Below, piece after piece: positions 23,206-35,794 of a stretch of DNA of 64,000 nt. The first letter of the stretch is position 1; each line of letters opens with the position of its first letter. Source of the stretch: Sipunculus nudus. Its lineage: Eukaryota; Annelida; Sipuncula; Golfingiida; Sipunculidae. The notes beneath the pieces are model-generated. The model ran no database searches, had not been told where the DNA came from, and saw only the letters and a list, made by a program, of their open reading frames with translations. The translations under genes were made by a program, and so were the position numbers. The DNA lies in assembly GCA_026874595.1 (NCBI GenBank), contig CM049313.1, positions 36,074,159 through 36,138,158 of the forward strand. Direction: 5' to 3'.

Positions 23206-26200
23206 AAATACCCGATACTATTTGCAGACGACAGCAGACGACAAGGTAGTCTAATCTACGGTCAGAGAAGAAGGCAGGGAGGTCTGATCTACATTCACAG
23301 AAAAAAGCAGGGAGGTCTGATCAACGGTCAAAAAGAAGGCAGGGAGGTCTGATCTACGTTCAGGGAAGAAGGCAGGGAGGTCTGATCAACGGTCAGAAAG
23401 AAGGCAGGGAGGTCTGATCTACAGTCAGGAAAGAAGACGGGATTGTCTGACTTACTGTATGAATAGAAGGCGAGATCTATGGATTGATCAATGGATGAAT
23501 TTAACAGATTTAACTATCAAAAGAACACATGATAGCAGATGATCTGTAAAAAAATACCCGATACTATTTGCAGACGACAGCAGACGACAAGGTAGTCTAA
23601 GACACGGTCAGAGAAGAAGGCGGTGAGGTCAAACCTATTTAGGCAGAGAAAAAGGGAAAGAGGCCTGTTCTACAGGCAGAAAAGAAGACAGGGAGGTCTG
23701 ATCTAAGATGAGAAGAAAGAGATCCTGTAGATAAGACCTCCCTGTCTTCTTCTCTTCCTGAGAAGGGAGGTCTTTATTAACAGAAGGAGAAGAAAGCAGG
23801 GACGTCTGATCTACAGGAAGAGAAGAAAGCAGGAAGGTCTTTATTAACAGAAGGAGAAGAAAGCAGGGACGTCTGATCTACAGGAAGAGAAGAAAGCAGG
23901 AAGGTCTTTATTAACAGCAGGAGATGAAAGCAGGGACGTCTGATCAACAGGAAGAGAAGAAAGCAGGGACGTCTGACCAACAGGAAGAGAAAATGCAAGG
24001 AGATCTGATCATCAGGAAGAGAAGAAGACAGGGAGGTCTTTATTAACAGTAGGAGAAGAAAGTAGAGACGTCTGATCTACAGGCAGAGAAGAAAGCAGGG
24101 AGATCTGATCAACAGAACGAGAAAAGAACAGGGAGGTCTTTATTAACAGTAGGAGATGAAAGCAGGGACGTCTGATCTACAGGGAGAGAAGAAAGCAGGG
24201 ACGTCTGAATAACAGGAATAGATGAAAGCAGGGACGTTTGACCAACAGAAAGAGAAGAAAGTAGGGAGGTCTGACCAACAGGAATAGATGAAAGTAGGGA
24301 GGTTTGACCAACAGGAAGAGAAGAAAGTAGGGAGGTCTGAAGTACAGGAAGGGAAAGAGACGGGGACCTGTGATGTACAGGCAGAGAAGAAAGCAGATAG
24401 ATATGATCAACAGGTTCAGAAGAAAACAGGTAGGTCTTCATAAACAGAAGGAGATGAAAGCAGGCACGTCTGACAAACAGGACGAGAAGAAAGCAGGGAG
24501 GTCTGATGTACAGGAAGGGAAGAAGACAGGGAGGTCTGATGTACAGGCAGAGAAGAAAGCAGGTAGATATGATCAACAGGTTATGAAGAAAATAGGGAGG
24601 TCTCCATTAACAGAAGGAGATGAAAGCAGGCACGTCCGACCAATAGAAAGAGAAGCAGACAGAGAGGTCTGATCTACGGTCAGCGAAGAAGAGAGGTCTA
24701 CAAGAAGAGGAGAAAGCAGGGAGATCTGATGTACAGAAGGAGAAGAAAGCAGGGAGGTCTGATCTACAGGAGAGAAGAAAGCAGGGAGGTCTTCATTAAC
24801 AGAAGAAGATGAACAGGAAGAGAAGAAAGCAGGGGGGTCTGATGTACAGGAAGAAGGGAAGAAGAAAGGGAGGCCTGATGTACAGGCAGAGAAGAAGACA
24901 GGGAGGTCTGATCTAAGGTCCCCGAAGAAGAGAGGTCTACAGGAAGAGAAGAAAGCAGGGAGATCTGATCAACAGAAGGAAAAGAAAGCAGGGAGGTCTG
25001 ATCAACAGGAAGAGAAGAAGACAGGGAGGTCTGATAAACAGGCAGAGAAGAAGACAGGGGGGTCTGATCAACAGGAAGAGAAGAAGACAGGGAGGTCTGA
25101 TCCACAGGCAGAGAAGAAAAAAAAACGAGGTCTGATCTACAGGCAGAGAAGAAAGCAGGGAGGTCAGATGTTCAGGAAGGGAAATGGTCGGGAGGTCTGA
25201 TGTACAGTGTTACGGAATCTTATAACAACAGATCACGTAGTCGTGACGAGTATAAATTTTGTTATGGAGATTAAAAAAAAAAACATATTCGGTAACACTA
25301 GGCAGCGTGACATGTCTAGGGGAATGAAGTAGTCAGTGTTTTTTTTTTTTTTTTTGTTTTGTTTTTTGTTAACAAATAATTATAATTTATTCTTAAAACA
25401 ACCTTAACTTTACAATACACTAAATCAATACAATTACACAGTATAACAAAAGTATAACAGTAAATCAATAAAATTACACAGTATAATAAATAAAGTGTAC
25501 ATTACCAGATCGAGTGTCCGGATCCTAGGCTTTTCTGGATACTACCACTGTCACAGCTCAACAAGTCCTTTAAAACTAATAAACCACGTAAACAGTTCAA
25601 ATAGTCCAAAGTAAAGCTCTCCTAATAATCCCGAAGGCAAACTGGAGATAGTCCCACTAAATCTGCATAGAGTTCGTTGAATCCCTGACACTACTGCAAT
25701 TATCGGATAGGTCCAAAACTGAATCACACTCTTCCGTGTCCGCTGTAATTTTTCTCTCTCCTCCCCCGGCTCTAAAAACAGCCCCTATTTATAACTTTTT
25801 TTTCCGAAAATTCTAGAAATGGTAAACTTCACAGAACAATACACACGTTACAGGAACACACTTGAAACATCTAGAACAAAGAACGCTGTGTTACTACACG
25901 TCAGAACCCTCACGTGGGCCGGGCCAACTCGCACGTCTCCCAGGGCAACGAACTATGCTTGCGCTACACAGATACATGCAGGACTCCTGCGCACAATAAA
26001 AGAGACACTTGTGACAACAGGCAGAGAAAAAGACAGGGAGGTCTAATATACGGTATGTGAATAAGAGAGGGCTACAGGAAGAGACGAAAGCAGGGAGATC
26101 TGATCAACAAGAAGAGAAGAAGACAGGGAGGCCTGATCTACAGGAAGAGAAGATGACAGGGAAGTCTGATCAACAGGTCGAGAAGAAGGCAGGAATATCT

Positions 26201-26800
26201 GATCAAAAGGAAGAGAAGAAGACAGGGAGGTCTGATTAACAGGAAGAGAAGAAGACAGGGAGGTCTGGTCTACGGTCTGAAAAGAAGGAAGGGACGTCTT
26301 ATCTACGGTCAGAGAAGAAGGTAAAGAGGTCTGATTTACGGTCAGAGAAGAAGGCAGCGAGTTCTGATTTACGGTAAGAAATAAAGACAAGATGGTCTGA
26401 TCTATGGTCATCAGTGTCTTCAGGAGAATAAATTAAACGTTTTAAATTAAGGTTTTCATTGTGGCAAAACACAGGTATTAGGTTTGAACAACATATATGG
26501 TATAGAAGAGGGTCCATAGAAAATTCAGAAGACCTCGCTTTACCATGGTACATGACCCGTCGACACGCACTTTGACCAGACTACGGAACGTAAACTGCAT
26601 TGGTGGTCTGACCAACGGCTACAGCAGACGACAAGGTAGTCTAATCTACGGTCAGAGAAGAAGGCAGGGAGGTCTAACCTATAGGCAGGGAAGAAGGCAA
26701 GGAGGCCGGTTCTACAGGCAGAAAAGAAGACAAGGAGGTCTGATCTACGGTCAGGGAAGAAGACGGGATTGTCTGACCTACTGTATGAATAGAAGACGAG
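22940..26800. repeat. 33-bp minisatellite array
   Basis: Tandem units follow the pattern GAAGAAAGCAGGGAGGTCTG followed by ATCAACAGGAAGA, with a 33-bp period where units are regular (for example 24,990-25,110). The period equals 11 codons, so in-frame stretches give 11-residue repeats on both strands (for example 24,764-25,105 minus and 26,057-26,239 plus). A solo LTR interrupts the array at 25,208-26,016. One unit at about 23,724-23,762 is inverted relative to its neighbours. I do not consider the open frames genes. Confidence 0.92.
25208..26016 (-). mobile_element. Solo LTR, copy 2, inserted in the minisatellite
   Basis: Homologous throughout to the LTR at 16,066-16,791. It starts TGTTACGGAA, ends TTGTGACA, and is flanked by the exact 4-bp duplication ACAG (25,204-25,207 and 26,017-26,020). 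Removing the element and one ACAG restores a normal array unit (GATGTACAGGCAGAG), so insertion postdates array formation. Minus-strand TATA box at plus 25,786-25,793 and AATAAA at plus 25,386-25,391. It lacks the U3 duplication seen in copy 1 and has a longer T-rich insertion at about 25,339-25,368. No internal retroelement genes remain. Confidence 0.92.
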
Positions 26801-26905
26801 ATCTATGGATTGATCAATGGATAAATTTAACAGATTTAACTATCAAAAGAACAGATGATAGAACGGGATCTATAAAAAATAACCCATACTATTTGCAAAG
26901 CAGCA
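26408..26905. repeat. Right member of ~0.5-kb direct repeat
   Basis: Counterpart of 22,728-23,205 in the same orientation, including GACCCGTCGACACGCACTTT near 26,557 and CAACGGCTACAGCAGACGAC near 26,613. Confidence 0.88.
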
Positions 26906-27639
26906 TGTAGAGGGCACACGTCTGCGGAACAAGAAGCTGGAAGAATGCACTTCATGTTCATTTCCAGTTGTTGTAGGCATTACATTTACCATGTGTCAAA
27001 CAGGAGATTAAAACGGAAAATTTTTAGGAATAAATTTAATTATCCTGCATTGTAGGTCCTTAGAACGGCTTCCTACGACAAGGCTACAGATGAACTACCG
27101 ACCTTGCATATCACGAAAAAGTTCAAAAGTTGAAGTTTGTTTTTTTTCTTGAGACACATGCATGTGAAGTTCCATTGTGGTAAATGAATGTAGAGAAGAA
27201 TGAGGACAACGCTCGAGTTTTGTGAACCTGGATTCAACGTAAATAACAGTAACAGTGTCAAAGAATTATTATGGAACAGTGGAAGAGACTGATATTACAA
27301 CATGCTACATGTATTGTGTTGCATCGCTCCGGTGAAAATTAAAGACCGGAAAACTGTCCAGCCTCGGGCATAATATATATGAGCCTGGAAGTATCACATT
27401 CCGTTATAGGGAAGCATTTTGATTGATCATTATGGACGATAAAGCAGGCCAAATAAGAATTTCCACTGGGTGAATGACCCTCAGGGCACGCTCTGTTGCA
27501 AAGCAAACTACCCTGTCCAGGGTTGTTTTGGGCATGCTTACATAAAAAAAACACATATTTCACAGATGTGCTCAAGACTTTTCACTATTTAAGGAATGTT
27601 ACCCATGCATGGTGAATTTACAGATGTCAGAGGGAGGAC
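26906..27639. other. Non-coding stretch between arrays
   Basis: Complex sequence without simple repeats. Small minus-strand open frames at 27,073-27,261 and 27,339-27,575 match no known family. Could include a regulatory element, but nothing specific was seen. Confidence 0.45.
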
Positions 27640-30345
27640 TACGTTAACCTGAGTCCAGTGGTCCACGACGGGGGTAAAAAACAAACACAGGCGAAAACAA
27701 AACTCTCTTCGGCGGGGTGAACATACAAACACAGGTGAAGACATAATCCTCCTTGATGAGGGTAACGAACAAACACAGGTCAAAACATAACCTTGCTTGA
27801 CGGGGTAACAAACAAACACAGGTTAAAAATTACCCTCCTTGACGGGGCTAACAAACAAACACAGGTGAAAACTTTACCCTTCTTGACGGGAGTATCGAAC
27901 AAACACGGTTGAAAACAAAACTCATCATGGCGGGTGTAAAAACAAACACAGGTGAAAACATGACCCTCCTTGGTAGGGATAACAAGCAAACACACAGGTG
28001 AAACCCTAATCCTCAATGAGGGGTATAACGAATAAACACGGGTGAAAACATAAACCGACTTGACGTGGGTAACTACAAACACGGGTAAAAACATAACTCT
28101 CTTTCAGGGGATAACAAACAAACACAGGTGAAAACATAGCCTTCCTTGACAGGGTAACGAACAAACACAGGTGAAAACAAAATCCTCCTTGACGAGGGTA
28201 ACGAACAAACACGGATGAAAACAAACCCCCTACTTGATGGGGTTACAATCAAACACAGGTGAAAACATTACCCTTCTTGACAGGGGTAATAAACAAATAC
28301 GGGTGAAAACATAATCCTTCATGACAAGGGTAACGAACAAACACGGGTAAAAACATAAACCTCCTTGACGGGGGTAACAACAAACACGGGTAAAAACATA
28401 AAACAAACACAAGTGAAAACATTACCCTCCTTTACGGGGGTGTCGAACAAACACGGTTGAAAACATAACTCACCATGGAGGGTGTAACAAACAAACACGG
28501 TTGAAAGCATAACCCTGCTTTACGTGGGTAACAAACAAACACAGGTGCAAACATAACCTTCCTTGACGGGGGTAAAAAAACAAACACAGGAAAGGCGAAA
28601 ACATAGCTTTCCTTGAGAGGTTAACGAACAAACACAGATAAAAACATAACCCTCCTTTAGGGGGTAACAAACAATGACGGGTGAAAAAATAACCTTCCTT
28701 GAGGGGGTAACAAACTAATACAGGCGAAAAGATAACCTTCATTGAGAGGGTAAAAAACAAACACAGGCGAAAACATATCGTTCCTTGAGGGGGTAACAAA
28801 CGCAGGTGAAAATATAACCTTCCTTGGGGGGGGGGGGTTAACAAACAAACACGAGTGAAACGTAACCCTTCTTTTTGGTGGTGACAAACGAAAACAGGTA
28901 CAAACATTACCCTCCTTGAGGGGATAACAAACAAACAGAGGTGAAAACATAATCCTCCTTGACGGGTGTGACAAACAAACAGGGGTGAAAACATAACTTC
29001 CTTGACGGGGGTAACAACAAACACGGGTAAAAACATAATCTCCTTGACCGGGGTTACTACAAACACGGGTAAAAACATAACTCTCCTTGTCGATATAATA
29101 AACAAACACAGGTAAAACACAGCCTTCCTAGATGGGGTAACAAACAAACACAGGGGAAATATAACCTCCTTGACGGGGAAAACAAACAAACACAGGTAAA
29201 ACACAGCCCACCTTGTCGAAGGTAAAACAAAACAAAGATGAAAACATTATCTTCTTTGAGGGGGCAACAAACAAACACTATGAAAACATAACCATCTTTG
29301 AGGGGTAACAAACAACCACAGGCGAAAACATAACCATCTTTGAGGGGGTAACAAACAACCACAAGCGAAAACATAACCATCTTTGAGGGGGTAACAAACA
29401 ACCACAGGCGAAAACATAACCATCTTTGAGGTAGTAACAAACAACCACAGGCGAAAACATAACCATCTTTGAGGGGGTAACAAACAACCACAGGCGAAAA
29501 CATAACCATCTTTGAGGTAGTAACAAACAACCACAGGCGAAAACATAACCATCTTTGAGGGGGTAACAAACAACCACAGGCGAAAACATAACCATCTTTG
29601 AGGGGGTAACAAACAACCATAGGCGAAAACATAACCATCCTTGAAGGGACAGCAAACAACCACAGGCGAAATCATTACCATCTTTGAAGGACAGCAAACA
29701 ACCACAGGCGAAAACATAACCATCTTTGAAGGGACAGCAAACAACCACAGGCGAAAACATAACCATCTTTGAAGGGACAGCAAACAACCACAGGCGAAAA
29801 CATAACCATCTTTGAGAGGGTAACAAACAACCACAGGCGAAAACATAACCATCTTTGAGGGGGCAACAAACAACCACAGGCGAAAACATAACCATCTTTG
29901 AGGGGGTAACAAACAACCACAGGCGAAAACTTAACCATCTTTGAGAGGGTAACAAACAACCACAGGCGAAAACATAGGCGAAATCATCACCCTCCTTGAC
30001 GGGGGTTACGAACAAACACGGGTAAAAACATAACCGTCCTTGAAGGGGGTAACAAACAAACACAGGTGAAAAACATAACCCTTCTTCTCGGGGTAACAAA
30101 CAGACGCATGTGAAAAATAACCCTGACGGGGTAATAAATAAACGCAGGTTAAAAACATAACCCCCTAACCCTAGCTCTTTTAGGGGGTAAAAAACAAACG
30201 CTAGTGAAACATAACCCACCATAACAAACAAACACAGGTGAAAACATAACGCTCCGTGACGGGGGTAACAAACAAACACGGGTGAAAACATTAATCTCCT
30301 TGAGGGGTTAACAAAAAAGCATAGAAGAAAACAAATAAAAAAAAG
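27640..30345. repeat. 43-bp minisatellite array
   Basis: About 60 units on the pattern AACCATCTTTGAGGGGGTAA followed by CAAACAACCACAGGCGAAAACAT. Units are diverged from 27,640 to 29,280 and nearly identical from about 29,290 to 29,960, then diverged again. The minus strand carries no stop in any frame of the homogenised unit, so three overlapping minus frames (29,057-29,659, 29,247-29,912 and 29,278-30,393, the last 371 codons) all encode the same 43-residue super-repeat. That triple-frame openness is a unit-length effect, and I do not call it coding. Confidence 0.94.
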
Positions 30346-30519
30346 GAAACAAAATAAAGTACCCTTTGGTTGGGGCAGATAGACCATGTACATGCATGTA
30401 ACATTTGAAAAAAGAGTTTAAGCTTTGAACAAAATACATACAACAAAAAATACAAATTCATCACCACGAGAAGGCTGAGATATGCCAATCACAGGCAAAA
30501 TTAAAAAGTGGCCAATTTT

Positions 30520-30860
30520 TGAAGGCGTGGAGAAATAATTATGCATTAACCCCTGGTTGGTTTCAGCTCGGGCGTTCACCCGATTCGGCCCCACAAGGCG
30601 TAAATTGCTCAAGCCGATACGCTTGCATAATTGCTGTCCGTTCCAGGCTCATCACGTTAAAGCTATCACCATTCACAGCCATGCAATCACTTTGTTGTCT
30701 CTGCTATCACCGTACTGCTGTGTCAAGTAATTAAACTGTATGGTCATCAGGGTCACGTGTTACCACAGGCCAATGAATAATCGTGCCCTAATCCTGTCCA
30801 ATTAACACTGTAAACTAAACGTAGTGGTTCGTCAATGTAAACAACGCCAAATGAAATGAC
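30520..30860. other. Complex island, candidate conserved non-coding element
   Basis: Repeat-free block with homeodomain-type cores (AAGTAATTAAAC, CCAATTAAC) and a CACGTG E-box (GGTCACGTGTTACC near 30,750). No coding domain. It begins within 200 bp of the end of the 43-bp array. Confidence 0.35.
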
Positions 30861-33594
30861 GCCATCACAGTTTTATCCTAAGAAAATGTATTGAACAGTC
30901 TCATGACAAAAGACATACATGGATTGATATCGGTCTGATTTTGATGTATTATAAGGCTGGTATTACAAGAATATCTTTACCCATGCCTAAACTAAAATAA
31001 TGTGAAATTTGCAGATGCATTTGCATGCCTTCATGAGCATGTGCAAAACAAATTAATAAATACTCTGTCAGATTAAACCATTCAAATAATCTTTATGGAG
31101 AAAAGTCCTAGAATAAATGGCCTTCTGTCCTCTATTATTTTTACGCATATGCATGCAAAAATTAAAATGATGTTTTCCATTCTACAAATTCCCCTATCAA
31201 TTGATTTCCATAATTTAATGCACACAAATTTTTAGGGATTCGGACTTGCACTTGAGGCTCCTGCATGGCTTGGACTCGGAGGTTTAAAAGTCTCGAGAAT
31301 CAGAATCTCTTATTTTATGGATTTATTTTCCCAGTTATTCGTAATTAATTTTCTTCTTTTTCAGATATATTTTTCATTCCCTAGCAATTATATTACTAAT
31401 TTATCTACAGTTTATTACTCTCTAATTCATATGTTGAGAAATTTTATGAACAGTTCTGTGATCTGGTCCATTCATTAAGACAGCTTCCAAATATTACTAT
31501 ACTGAGAGAGGCGGTCTTTTCGTCATTACTCTCTGCTGGGTCATAACACTATACGCACCTAAATTTGACAACGTAATACAAAGACATTCAAGAGAATAGT
31601 AGTTGAAGAACTAAAAATGTCCTCTTTACATTGCAATTGTCTCAGTGTAGGAGGGGGGCACCCTCCCGTATACCCTCCCCCGTGGTTCTGTAATTAACTT
31701 TACAAAAATCTTGGCTTCTTCCAGGTGAAATAAAAAAAAAAAAAACAAATATTTGTAATTTTTATAGTCTGAAAATATATAACGTGTAGTTATAATAAAA
31801 ATGTATATTTATAATATATATCTATACAAAACAAAAATATATGCACAATTTAAGAACTTACGTATTCTTAATACCAATTAACCGTGAAGGAACTCAGTAC
31901 TATTAGCTCCCCCCCCCCCCCCCCCACCCCTTCCTCGAATTTCTGGATCTGCCACTGCTTACAAATATTTAATAAAAGATTAAATATATGCAAAGCATAA
32001 GCTCTGTATCTTGATCTAAATGTAATTAAACAATCAGATGAAAAACATGTGTAAACAAGCAAACTTTCACATGAAATTTCTATTTTCTGTTTTAGGACAT
32101 TTGTATTGGACTCGGAATCGGCGAGGACTTGAGTGGCTTGGACACTGACTTGCACTCGGACTCGGATTGTGCAGACTCGACTATGTATACATCACTGACA
32201 CACACACACTGCAAACACATGCACATATACACAGCTTCAGGTCAATCACAACCCATACACATTTGTCCTCATGAATATGCTAAGCTGGGAATTTTTCTTT
32301 AAAGGACACAACATTAAATTTCTTGAAATCGATCTTCAAATCTTTATTTAAATGTTTCGTTAATTTCCCCCTTAAAATATGGTTCGTGTAATGGAAAACC
32401 GAACCGCCATTTATATGTGTTCTATGCCCGAACTGTGCTTCAAAGAAACATAAAGTGTTTTTTAAAGAAATGTAGATTAAAATATTAAGTATCAGTAAAT
32501 ACAAATCTGAGAAAGGTAATTTTTTTCTGAAAGTTTTTACTGGTTTCCACAATTACCGTATATATTACCATGCATTTCCGTGAGCCTGTCAGTTCAAATT
32601 GCCACACTTATACTCATATATTTACATTGTTACTACCTAAGATTATTCAGGAAAGATTTAAGTTTAAACCATTATTTATTTATTTATTTATATTTACACA
32701 CATTTCAACCCATGGATCGCGTTCGTCGCTTAACATAAAATGCGCACATAGCTACAAATGATGTCTCAAAGCGTACAAATGAGAAAGGCCCTTTAATTAA
32801 AACGACCACCTTTAAGCCCATGAGTGTTGCCAAATTATATAGAATGTTTTGTTAGACAAATCATCATATTCTTCTATACGGAAAGAAAAAAAAGTATTTG
32901 TCATCGCGAGGTGTTCGTATTTGCAGAGTAGTTGTCAACTAAAGTTTTATTAAATATGTTATAACCGTTTGAAAATATCTTAAGCTTTAAAATGCTTTAT
33001 TTGCAAATGGAAGGGCACCTTTAAAAGACTTAACTTCCGACCACAAATTACGATTTCCTCTTTCATATGCGTTCTTATGTTTTGTATTCTCCTCTTGATG
33101 AAAATTCTAACTCCTACTTTAAATTCACTATTTGATTAACCCTACAGTAAAATGTTATTTGTATGAAAATCTTGGAAGAATTTTTTGAACATTTCAAACT
33201 GCTGTTAGGAGTTACACGGCGCTAAGATATATTGTTCTTTTAATATCAGGATAGGTGCATGCTAGTCCTGATTTTGGTTAAAAGAGGCTTAGTGTATGAC
33301 TACGTTTATAGAGTGGGTGTTACAAGATATATGGAAAACTCTTCGTGGTTCGAGTAACAGATGATCCGTTATAATCATGGCCAGAAATCTGACTCTTGCA
33401 TTTTTTTCCAGCTGGAAATGACCAAATATATAGAAGAAACAACAGGAATTATATGCAGACTGATTATTTTCCAGTATATTTCAGACAACTCCTTAATTTA
33501 TTTATTGGAAAAAGTATATTTTTTCTCAACAGGTTAACCTTTGTGTTATTAAACTTCTTCATAGTTACATGCAATACCAATTACATTTAAAAGC
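30861..33594. other. AT-rich non-coding stretch
   Basis: No exon was recognised. It holds a truncated MITE-like end near 31,943-31,957 (CTGGATCTGCCACTG) after a 15-bp C run, and two patches rich in GGACTCGG/ACTTGCACT phrases at about 31,240-31,290 and 32,110-32,175. The minus open frame 32,280-32,552 (90 codons) matches no family I know. Confidence 0.5.
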
Positions 33595-33790
33595 AACCAT
33601 TAGGAAGATATCTCGTAATCGCTAAGGCAGAAAAGGTGGCATGTCATGGAGGGAAACGTCTGCTCAGTCAGCTTATGCATGCATGAACAAGTGACCCATG
33701 GGTCATGACGCTCAGCGGATCGACAAGCATGACCTATTTATATAATGAGCTATTATTCACTTTAATAGCATTTTTCAAGAACTTGTGTGC
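33595..33790. other. Complex island with palindromic receptor-type site
   Basis: Contains TGCTCAGTCAGC (near 33,661, resembling a Maf/AP-1 type site) and the 14-bp palindrome TGACCCATGGGTCA at 33,692-33,705, which is two GGGTCA half-sites back to back. Candidate regulatory island by composition and motif content. Confidence 0.3.
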
Positions 33791-35189
33791 TAATTTTGTA
33801 AGATGACAAAATATGTATGAATAGCCACAGCACAAAGCAGGTCGTCGATTAGGCGAAATATTAATTGTTGACTGTTATATATAACTGATACATTACGGTC
33901 TAAAAAAACTAAAAAAGTTCCAACATTACATTTCAAATCATGGATATAAAGCTCCTTTTAGAGACATGAAGAGTTCAAGGCAAGTTTCACGGCATTCTAG
34001 GTATTATTTGTTTGAAAATTGGTACTTCTATTTGAAATTGTACGAAAAATTAACCAAATTTTAAATATGAAAGAATATAGGGGGCGCGCTAGTCATCCTC
34101 AAGTGTTAAAACTGCCTGCGAATAACATGCATACCAGGTTCCAGAGCAGTCCATAAACCTACAACGGAGAATTTGTATAAAATCTGAGCTGAAAGGAGTC
34201 CATTCCAAGAGCTGTAAGATATAAACTATATTTTAATGATAATTCCCTCGGTACCATATCATGTTACAGCTTTCGTGTGTATACAAACCGGTAAAACTCG
34301 TAATGTTTTTAGGAAGATTATCTTTGAAAAGTGTAGAAAATAAATAAAAAGGAAAAATCTGCACGACGAATCATTCGTTCTCCAGCCAAGCTAACAAGCG
34401 GTGTATACGACCAAGATTTTGATGAGAAGATTATAACATCCAGGCTAAGGATATGGGTGAGAGCATACTTTTACTCTTGTGCATGACGAGGAAACTGGAT
34501 AGTAGAGAACGATTTGAGAAGACGGCCTTTGTAAGATGATAACTTAATTTAAAGATATTTCTTTTAATATTGAAAATATTCTATAATTCTATATCTCACA
34601 CAGATCAGTTGAAATTATTCACAAATAACGTTTTACATGTAAGGACACGTATAAAATTGAGCGTTTGTTCAGTTAGCGGGGTTTACTGTATTTGAACAGA
34701 AAACATTACCTGGGAAACAGGTCCTGTTCATTGTACTATAAAAATGGAAATCCCAAAGTCCATGACCACTTCGTGAATGTCAACGGGGTTGTCTAATGGC
34801 CGATTTTTTTAAAGAAATCGTGCTTCGCCAACATGAGAAAAATAAATCAGGAAAGAGTAATGGGCTGGGAAAATACAAAGTTCGGCCAGGTGAGGCCAGA
34901 TGTCAGGGGAGTCACGTTTTATTGACCTTACGGGTATTAAATATCATGCAAAACACTCGAGCCTGTTTGACCAAGCATTAACGAACAACGGGGTAGACTC
35001 ACTGCTTGACAACAAATTTCTTTGTGCCAAACATCTATGACGTCGTGCCTCATAGCATAGTCTATATGCCCGACAACACTTATTCCCGAAGCTAATAGTT
35101 AAAAAGGGGCGCCGTGATAGAGCCATGAATGTATGTAATCAAGTGAATCAGTTAATAGATTGTGAAAGTGTATCTTGGTAAAAATGGGT
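33791..35189. other. Non-coding stretch with a possible island at 34,740-35,130
   Basis: AT-rich to about 34,740, then a more balanced block to 35,130. Open frames (34,796-34,981 plus and 34,944-35,126 minus) carry no known domain. Confidence 0.4.
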
Positions 35190-35765
35190 TATAAGCAGAT
35201 TAAAAGCGTATGTTGATCTAGATGGACGATCAAGTATTTTTCTGGAGAGCAAACGTGTACCTTGACCGAAATGAGCTCTTTAACAATTTTGTATCTAGAG
35301 TCGATTTTGTATCCTGGTCCAGACGGCCAATCTACAACTTCTTCTTTAAAGTGGGTGTATCTTGATCCAGATGGATCATCATCTATTTCTTCTGGAGAGT
35401 GAAAATGTATCTTGATCAATATCTTCTGGAGAGTGAATGTATTTTTATCGAGGAATCTATCGGTTTCTTCTTCTGGAGAGTGAGAGTGTATCTTGATCTA
35501 GATGGACCATCAGCTTTTTCTCCTTGAGAGTGGGTGTTTCTTGATTAGGATGGACCATAAGTTGCTTTTTCTGGAGAGTGGGTGTATCTTGATCAAGTTT
35601 AACTATCAATTACTTTTTATTGAGAGTGACAGTATATCTTGGTCTATAGATGGACAGATGGTCCAGATGGACCGTCAGTTACCTCTTATGGAGAGTGAGA
35701 ATGTATCTTGATCCAAATGGACCATCAGTTATTTCATATGAAAAGTGAGAGTGTGTCTTGGTCCA
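35190..35765 (+). repeat. 50-bp minisatellite array, left plus-oriented segment
   Basis: Diverged units of the 50-bp family in the orientation GAGAGTGAGAGTGTATCTTG followed by ATCCAGATGGACCATCAGTT. Orientation switches at about 35,765-35,795. Confidence 0.88.
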
Positions 35766-35794
35766 GATGAACTCTCACTCTCCATCAACAGTGG

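Noticed and set aside
16066-26016. The two LTR copies as the ends of one 10-kb retroelement
   Set aside because: Each copy has its own 4-bp flanking duplication, the copies differ by an internal duplication and many changes, and the interval holds microsatellites and arrays with no gag or pol.
24109-26411. Several open frames with 11-residue repeats on both strands
   Set aside because: They follow from the 33-bp unit length and occur on both strands at once.
29278-30393. 371-codon minus-strand open frame
   Set aside because: It is a translation of the 43-bp minisatellite. Two other frames on the same strand are equally open with the same peptide, and there is no domain, promoter or splice evidence.
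32280-32552. 90-codon minus-strand open frame
   Set aside because: Non-repetitive but without any recognisable motif. Insufficient to call a gene.
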